A stretch of 64,000 nt of DNA, taken from the NCBI GenBank assembly GCA_023386345.1, contig JAEWJT010000020.1:62001-126000 (forward strand), given 5' to 3'. Under the pieces are notes generated by a model, which was not told the DNA's origin, did no database searches, and saw only the letters and a program-made list of their open reading frames with translations. Each line of letters opens with the position of its first letter. The first letter of the stretch is position 1. This DNA is from Bacillota bacterium (GTDB lineage Bacteria > Bacillota > Clostridia > Tissierellales > Sedimentibacteraceae). This document shows, piece by piece, positions 58,867 through 64,000 of this stretch. The position numbers and the translations under genes are program-made.

Positions 58867-60626
58867 TGATTAATTTGATGAGACGTATTCTTTCTTTTTC
58901 TGGAAAATATCAGGGAAGGATAAAATTAGCATTTTTATTTTCCTTTTTAAAATCATTTTTAGCTAAAGCACCTATAGGACTTGCGTTTTTTGCACTAAGC
59001 AATTTTTATAATGGGACAGCTACTGTAGACTTGTGTTTACAAATTGCATTTGCATTTGCAGTTTGCTTGTTATTGCAAATATTATTTCAAAATATTGCTG
59101 ACCGTTTGCAATCGGCTGCCGGATTTATGCTATTTGCCGATAAGCGTATAGAGTTAGGCAAGCATCTAAGAAAAATGCCTATGGGCTATTTTACTGAGGG
59201 GAATATAGGCAAAATAAGCTCTGTACTTTCTACTGATATGGTGTTTATTGAATCTAATTGTATGATGGTTTTAGCTGATATGATGAGCTATATTTTTTCA
59301 CAGGGTATTATGATTGTATTTATGCTATTATTTGATATTCGCTTAGGTCTTGTGGCCGTTGTAGTTATAGGAATTTTGCTGTTAGTGGCTAAAGGATTGA
59401 AAAAAGAAGCACTAACTGATTCTGCCGTTATGCAGGAGCAAAGTGAAAATTTAACTGAAGCAGTTCTTGATTTTATTGAGGGAATTGGTATTATTAAGGC
59501 ATATAATTTGATGGGTGAAAAATCAAAGGCACTATCTGATAATTTTAGAGAAACTTGCCGTAAAAATATTGAGTTTGAAAAAAATCATGCACCGTGGCAG
59601 CGTCGTATGAATATTATCTATGGCTTAGGCAGTGCTGCTGTCATAGCAATTTCTGTGTTTTTGAACATACACAACTTATTAGATACAGCTTTACTTATAG
59701 GTATAATGTTATTTGTATTCGACTTGTTTGGGCCTCTAAAAGCGTTGTATAGCCAGAGTGCAAGACTTACAGTAATGAACAGCTGTCTGGATCGTATTGA
59801 AGCGGTATTTGATGAATTAGAGCTTCCTGATAAGGGAGAAAATAAAATTCCTGAGAATAGCAAAGCTTTTGAAGTACAGTTTAAAAATGTAAGCTTTTCT
59901 TATGGAAAGAAAGAAGTATTACATAATATTTCATTTGATTTACAAAAAAATCAAATGCTTGCTTTAGTCGGTCCCTCAGGAGGGGGTAAATCTACAATTG
60001 CCAGTTTGCTGACTCGGTTTTGGGATGTTAAATCAGGCCAAGTATTAGTACGTGGCAAGGATGTACGAGAAGTTCTCCTAAGCGATTTAATGAATAATAT
60101 AAGCATGGTGTTCCAGAGAGTTTATTTATTTAAGGATACCATATACAATAATATAAGCATGGGTAGACCTGCTGCAAGCATAGAAGAAGTAATTGAAGCT
60201 GCAAAAAAAGCAAGATGCTATGATTTCATAATGTCACTGCCTGATGGATTTGATACAATGGTAGGAGAAGGCGGTGCAAGTCTTTCCGGTGGTGAACAGC
60301 AGAGAATATCTATTGCTCGCTGTATATTGAAAGATGCTCCTATAATTATTTTAGACGAAGCTACTGCAAGCGTGGATGCAGATAATGAAAGCTATATCCA
60401 AGAGGCTATCAGTGAACTTTGCGAAGGAAAAACTTTGCTGGTAATTGCACATAGATTAAATACTATACGACATGCAGACAAGATTTTAGTAATTGCAAAT
60501 GGCAATATTGCTGAGCAAGGAACTCATGAGGAACTTATACAAAAAGACGGTATTTACAAAAACTTTGTGACTGCTCGTGAAAGCAGTAGAGGCTGGAGCA
60601 GAAAAAAATTAGCAAAAAGTATATAA
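58866..60626 (+). CDS. ABC half-transporter, partner of the preceding gene (second pair)
   Basis: From ATG 58866 (behind GAGGAGG) 586 residues. Six membrane segments, Walker A GPSGGGKST, LSGGEQQ and ILDEATASVDADNE. The last motif is DADNE rather than DPENE. By layout it is the paralogue of 51731. The C-terminus ends in a short Lys/Arg-rich tail. The gene ends before a bidirectional terminator. Confidence 0.85.
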   Translation: MINLMRRILSFSGKYQGRIKLAFLFSFLKSFLAKAPIGLAFFALSNFYNGTATVDLCLQIAFAFAVCLLLQILFQNIADRLQSAAGFMLFADKRIELGKHLRKMPMGYFTEGNIGKISSVLSTDMVFIESNCMMVLADMMSYIFSQGIMIVFMLLFDIRLGLVAVVVIGILLLVAKGLKKEALTDSAVMQEQSENLTEAVLDFIEGIGIIKAYNLMGEKSKALSDNFRETCRKNIEFEKNHAPWQRRMNIIYGLGSAAVIAISVFLNIHNLLDTALLIGIMLFVFDLFGPLKALYSQSARLTVMNSCLDRIEAVFDELELPDKGENKIPENSKAFEVQFKNVSFSYGKKEVLHNISFDLQKNQMLALVGPSGGGKSTIASLLTRFWDVKSGQVLVRGKDVREVLLSDLMNNISMVFQRVYLFKDTIYNNISMGRPAASIEEVIEAAKKARCYDFIMSLPDGFDTMVGEGGASLSGGEQQRISIARCILKDAPIIILDEATASVDADNESYIQEAISELCEGKTLLVIAHRLNTIRHADKILVIANGNIAEQGTHEELIQKDGIYKNFVTARESSRGWSRKKLAKSI

Positions 60627-60675
60627 AAAATTTAGATTTGTATTTTAAATATATTATGAGGTTACATTATTTGCA

Positions 60676-60713
60676 AAAAGGACTATTAGAAATCAATATC
60701 TAATAGTCCTTTT
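60676..60713. terminator. Bidirectional terminator after the transporter locus
   Basis: AAAAGGACTATTAGA and TCTAATAGTCCTTTT form a 15-bp stem with an 8-nt loop between the convergent transporter and chemoreceptor genes. Confidence 0.9.
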
Positions 60714-60747
60714 ATTAAAAATCCTTATTATTAATTTTAAGCTTGCT

Positions 60748-62874
60748 TCATATTGAACTGCTGACAGAATCAGAGCTTAACTTAAATTTTGATATTTCTT
60801 CGTGCAATATAGATACTTGTGAGGACATTTCTTCACTTACTGCAGAATTCTCCTCTGAAGCACTTGCATTTGCTTGTACAATTGCTGCGACCTGAGAAAG
60901 TCCCTCGGTAATATCTTCAAGAGCCTTAGTTTGCTCAGTAGTAGCTTTTTCTATTCTAGAAAGGCCATCATTTGCAACAGTTTCTATTTGTATAATTTCT
61001 TGCAATATATGAGCAGTCTTTTCTGTAAGCTCAGAGCCTCTGTTCACTGTACTCACTGAATATTCAATCAGCTCAGCAGTTTTCTTTGCTGCTTCAGACG
61101 ACCTTGCAGCTAGATTACGAACTTCATCCGCTACGACCAAGAATCCCTTTCCTGCTTCTCCTGCACGTGCAGCTTCAATAGTAGCGTTTAGAGCTAGAAG
61201 ATTAGTCTGAAATGCTATATCTTCAATGGTTTTTGTAATCTGAGCTATTTGGCTAGACGCTGAGTTAATATTTGACATTGCCTCTGTCAATTCCATCATG
61301 CGCTTATTTCCCTCAATCATTCCGTTGCTGGTTTGATTTGCAGAATCAATAGCAAATTTGACATTTTCTAAATTTTTCTGTGCCTGCTTAGTAAGTTGTT
61401 CAACAGAGTTATGTAGCTCTCCTACAGTTGCAGCTTGCTCTGATGAACTCTGTGCAAGTGACTGAGCAGCACTTGAAACTTGAGCAGTTCCTGTATTAAC
61501 TTGGGAAATAGTAGAGTTTATTACCCACATCATTTGATTTAAAGATGAACGGATATTCTCAAGAGAAATCTTTATTTTTTCAAACTCACCAGTATAATGA
61601 AGTTCTAAGGTATAATCCAAATTACCAATTGAAATTTGATTTAAAACGCCAGATACTTCGTCAATATAAGAAATATAGTTCTGCAATCTGCCTGTTGTTC
61701 TCTTAATAGATGAAAAAACAAGTCCAATTTCATTTTTTAAATTGCTATCTACATCAACATTTAAGTTTCCATCAGCAATTTCACCGGTCACATCTACGAG
61801 CTTATCTAAAGGCTTAACAACTTTTCCTTGTATTAATAAGACTAGAATTACAGCAACAAGCAGTGCTGATATAGTGCAAATGAGTATTAGAGTATTTCCA
61901 AGAGTATTAACTTTACTAAATAATTGATTTTGTGTTCTTGAAATAGCAACAATCCATCCGGATTCTGGAATTATCGTGTACCAAACTTGATATTTTTTTC
62001 CGTTTTCCGTAAAAGTTCCATTTCCTTGTTTTTGAGAAAGTATCTCTTTTCCTAGTTTTGCTAAGCTTGGATTGCTATCCGCAGTGATATTTACTTTAAG
62101 TATCTTAGAAATGTCACTATCTGCAATATAAGCTCCGTTAGGATCAAGCAAAAAGGCTTTATCATCTTTTTCAACTTGAAGATCTACGACCATCTTCTGC
62201 AACTGCGTTAAATCAATATCAGCAGTTACAACTCCCATAAATTTACCAAAAGCATCATAAAAAGGAGAAGATGATGTAACCATAGAAACATTAGTAAATT
62301 CATCATAGTACGGACTACTCCACACTGCGCTTTGATCGGTATTCATTACATTAGTGTACCATTCCGCTTCAGTATAATAAAGTCCTTCGCCTAAAGAATA
62401 ATTACTAACATAAGTCATTTTACCATCTTCTAACATACAGTACGGTGAAAAGTATTTCGTCTGAGGGTCATATTTATATGGTTCAAACCAAACCCCACCG
62501 CCAAAGGTTTCTTGATTGCTTGCAAACAATTCAGGCATAAGCTTACGGTAATTGTTTTCCTTTAATACATCATTGTTTGTCTCTATCATCCTTGCCATAG
62601 TTTCTGTTAGCTTTCGGTTCTTAGCAAGTGATTTTTCTATTTTTTCAACAGCAGTAGAAAGGCTTAATTCCATTTGATGCTCATTACCAGCTTGGATAAT
62701 TTGCCTAGAAGTAAAATATCCCATAAGCGATAAAGCAACCATAGTCACAATTACAATCGGCAACAAAATAAACAGAATTTCATACTTAATTGATTTGATA
62801 CCTAGTTTGCTACTTTTACCATTTAGCGCAAATCTTACGTGATTTGTTTTTGCTTGTTTAATTTTAGTATTCAT
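60748..62874 (-). CDS. Methyl-accepting chemotaxis protein with dCache sensor
   Basis: The 708-residue protein has membrane helices near 30-50 and 325-347, a dCache-type extracellular sensor between them (AEWYTNV, AVWSSPYYDE, SPFYDAFGKFMGVVTADID), a HAMP linker, and a long signalling coiled coil with the conserved tip FQTNLLALNATIEAARAGE. The amino-acid-binding dCache motif lacks the usual Arg before WY, so the ligand may differ. It signals to CheA and CheW to control motility. The start follows AAGGAGAA. Confidence 0.88.
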   Translation of the reverse strand: MNTKIKQAKTNHVRFALNGKSSKLGIKSIKYEILFILLPIVIVTMVALSLMGYFTSRQIIQAGNEHQMELSLSTAVEKIEKSLAKNRKLTETMARMIETNNDVLKENNYRKLMPELFASNQETFGGGVWFEPYKYDPQTKYFSPYCMLEDGKMTYVSNYSLGEGLYYTEAEWYTNVMNTDQSAVWSSPYYDEFTNVSMVTSSSPFYDAFGKFMGVVTADIDLTQLQKMVVDLQVEKDDKAFLLDPNGAYIADSDISKILKVNITADSNPSLAKLGKEILSQKQGNGTFTENGKKYQVWYTIIPESGWIVAISRTQNQLFSKVNTLGNTLILICTISALLVAVILVLLIQGKVVKPLDKLVDVTGEIADGNLNVDVDSNLKNEIGLVFSSIKRTTGRLQNYISYIDEVSGVLNQISIGNLDYTLELHYTGEFEKIKISLENIRSSLNQMMWVINSTISQVNTGTAQVSSAAQSLAQSSSEQAATVGELHNSVEQLTKQAQKNLENVKFAIDSANQTSNGMIEGNKRMMELTEAMSNINSASSQIAQITKTIEDIAFQTNLLALNATIEAARAGEAGKGFLVVADEVRNLAARSSEAAKKTAELIEYSVSTVNRGSELTEKTAHILQEIIQIETVANDGLSRIEKATTEQTKALEDITEGLSQVAAIVQANASASEENSAVSEEMSSQVSILHEEISKFKLSSDSVSSSI

Positions 62875-63200
62875 TTCAATTCTCCTTAAAATTATATTTT
62901 TTAGCTTAAAATGGTATTTTTACAGAAGTATTTTCAATATATAATTATGCTGTGAAAATAAGTATGTAAAATTTTAAATATATATACTATTGGTATATAT
63001 ATACCATACATATCGACAAAAGTAACAAAATATTTAATAAAAGATTTATTATTTACATAAATTGTGTTTAACAAGAATAAATTTGGGAATATATAAAGTA
63101 AAGATACAAATTGAAAAGTATTTATATAATGTTATAAAATGTAAGCCTTACATAAATATCTTTTAAATTTTATATTTATTTTAAAACTATGGAGGTAATT
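62875..63200. other. Divergent AT-rich intergenic region with a perfect palindrome
   Basis: TGGTATATATATACCA (62991-63006) is a perfect 16-bp palindrome between the chemoreceptor and nitroreductase genes, a possible operator. A plausible promoter for the nitroreductase (TTGAAA at 63111, TATAAA at 63133, 16-nt spacer) is also present. No gene is seen in this gap. Confidence 0.5.
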
Positions 63201-63794
63201 ATGAAATATTTTGAAGCGATAAAAAATAGAAGAAGCTATTATAATATAAGCAAAGAATCCTTTCTTAAGGATAATGAATTGGAAAGTTTGTTAAAGGAGG
63301 CAGTTAAATATACACCATCTGCATTTAATTCTCAGTCTTCAAGGGTAGTACTGCTCTTAAATGATAATCATAATAAATTTTGGGATATTGTTATGGAAGA
63401 GCTAAGAAAGCGAGTTCCGGCTGATAAATTTTCAGCTACAGAAACTAAGATTAATTCCTTTGCAGCAGGATATGGAACGGTTTTATTTTATGAGGATCAA
63501 GCAGTTGTTAAGAGTTTGCAGGAGCAATTCCCTCTTTATGCTGAAAATTTCAGTATTTGGTCAAATCATAGCACAGGTATGTTACAGCACGTAGTATGGG
63601 TAGGATTAGAAGAAGCAGGCTTAGGAGCATCATTGCAGCATTACAATCCAATAATTGATGAGGACGTAAGAAAAGAATTTAATTTGCCTGAATCTTGGAA
63701 ATTAATTGCACAAATGCCTTTCGGAAACCCAACAGCAAAGCCTGACCCAGCTGAATATGAAGATATAGAAAAACGTATAAAGGTTTTTAAATAA
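63201..63794 (+). CDS. Nitroreductase family oxidoreductase
   Basis: From ATG 63201 (behind TGGAGG; an in-frame ATG at 63189 overlaps this site) the protein has 197 residues. It has IKNRRSYYNISKES, KYTPSAFNSQSSRVVLLL and GLEEAGLGASLQHYNP, the FMN-binding pattern of the nitroreductase superfamily, closest to the HBN1/YodC-type group. It would reduce nitro or quinone substrates with NAD(P)H. Not close in sequence to the nitroreductase at 7377. Confidence 0.88.
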   Translation: MKYFEAIKNRRSYYNISKESFLKDNELESLLKEAVKYTPSAFNSQSSRVVLLLNDNHNKFWDIVMEELRKRVPADKFSATETKINSFAAGYGTVLFYEDQAVVKSLQEQFPLYAENFSIWSNHSTGMLQHVVWVGLEEAGLGASLQHYNPIIDEDVRKEFNLPESWKLIAQMPFGNPTAKPDPAEYEDIEKRIKVFK

Positions 63795-63814
63795 ACCAGA
63801 TAAATAAATAAAAA

Positions 63815-63849
63815 AATATCCGCTATATTAGTTATCAATAGCGGATATT
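63815..63849. terminator. Bidirectional terminator
   Basis: AATATCCGCTAT and ATAGCGGATATT form a 12-bp stem with an 11-nt loop, flanked by A-rich and T-rich tracts, between the convergent nitroreductase and TSCPD genes. Confidence 0.9.
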
Positions 63850-63860
63850 CTTTTTTTATT

Positions 63861-64000
63861 TTAATTCTCGCTTAAACATCTTTCAACTGCTTTAGCTAAC
63901 TCATTAGGACATGATTGTCCATCATGACAATCTACGCCTTTTAATCTTGTGATTACATCTTCTGCTTTCATACCTTCGACAAGATTTCCGATACCTGAGA
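63861..64000 (-). CDS. TSCPD domain-containing protein, C-terminal part (5' end outside window)
   Basis: The leftward frame enters at the right edge and ends at 63861, giving about 45 C-terminal residues: GNLVEGMKAEDVITRLKGV, CHDGQSCPNELAKAV. The SCPN/SCPD motif and the spacing identify the TIGR03905-type TSCPD family, small proteins of uncertain function related to a domain of ribonucleotide reductases. The rest of the gene lies to the right of the window. Confidence 0.75.
   Translation of the reverse strand, partial: SGIGNLVEGMKAEDVITRLKGVDCHDGQSCPNELAKAVERCLSEN

Noticed and set aside
1..64000. tRNA, rRNA genes and CRISPR arrays
   Set aside because: No T-loop-like GTTCGAATC blocks with matching arms, no rRNA-like GC-rich stretches and no regular spaced repeats were seen by eye.

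Overview
The window is chromosomal DNA of an AT-rich (about 30% GC by eye), endospore-forming, anaerobic Clostridia-type Firmicute. The evidence is Gram-positive Shine-Dalgarno sites before nearly every gene, TTG and GTG starts, an alpha/beta-type small acid-soluble spore protein, a YedE/YedF/DUF3343 selenium-type trio, FMN-binding and Fe-S redox proteins, and a TSCPD-domain protein at the right edge. I cannot name the genus. I see no rRNA, tRNA, CRISPR array, intact transposon or phage module.

Region A (1-18.9 kb) is a run of small, nearly all plus-strand genes, each with its own ribosome binding site. It holds twelve GNAT N-acetyltransferases, a serine beta-lactamase-like hydrolase, two SAM methyltransferases, a nitroreductase, a PAF-acetylhydrolase-like esterase, a DUF2785 protein, an ASCH protein, an EEP-family phosphodiesterase, a nucleotidyltransferase, an AraC/GyrI regulator and a Gfo/Idh oxidoreductase. 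Gene relics lie between them (a nitroreductase tail at 10748 and others). It reads as a plastic accessory island for small-molecule modification or detoxification. A 95-bp structured element sits between the ribosome binding site and start of the GNAT at 2350. Region B (18.9-22.5 kb) has a bidirectional terminator, then a leftward DUF3795 / CDP-alcohol phosphatidyltransferase / F420-glutamate-ligase-like set divergent from a LysR regulator.

Region C (22.6-33.6 kb) continues the rightward accessory genes: a rhomboid protease, a P-loop kinase-like protein, a WYL regulator followed by two GyrI-like paralogues, a HEAT protein behind a consensus promoter with an operator, an ICMT-like methyltransferase and a Sel1 protein. 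It ends in a set that looks like DNA repair: ASCH/EVE-like protein, DUF5131, Y-family polymerase, small membrane protein, DUF1848, and 3-methyladenine glycosylase I. Region D (33.6-44.3 kb) holds an NapH-like Fe-S membrane protein, a TetR-controlled ABC/FtsX transporter with a clear operator, a split ThrE exporter, a second TetR gene whose operator-like palindrome recurs before an FMN-binding/flavodoxin pair, and the selenium-type trio.

Region E (44.6-64 kb) holds the spore protein, a Rieske/FAD oxidoreductase, and an MgtA magnesium P-type ATPase with a long leader. That leader combines an M-box-like segment, a 51-codon ORF overlapping an intrinsic terminator, and a 37-codon ORF, and looks like a translation-coupled attenuator. 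Divergent from it is an eight-gene transporter locus: two pairs of ABC half-transporters resembling siderophore importers, two MptD-type ECF S components, one EcfT and one fused EcfA. Palindromes of the form GTTAG-N6-CTAAC precede both halves, suggesting one regulator, perhaps a metal-dependent DtxR-type protein. A chemoreceptor, a nitroreductase and a partial TSCPD gene close the window.

Three genes (4961, 20168, 24368) have a Shine-Dalgarno that points to an ATT or ATA initiation codon rather than ATG, GTG or TTG.
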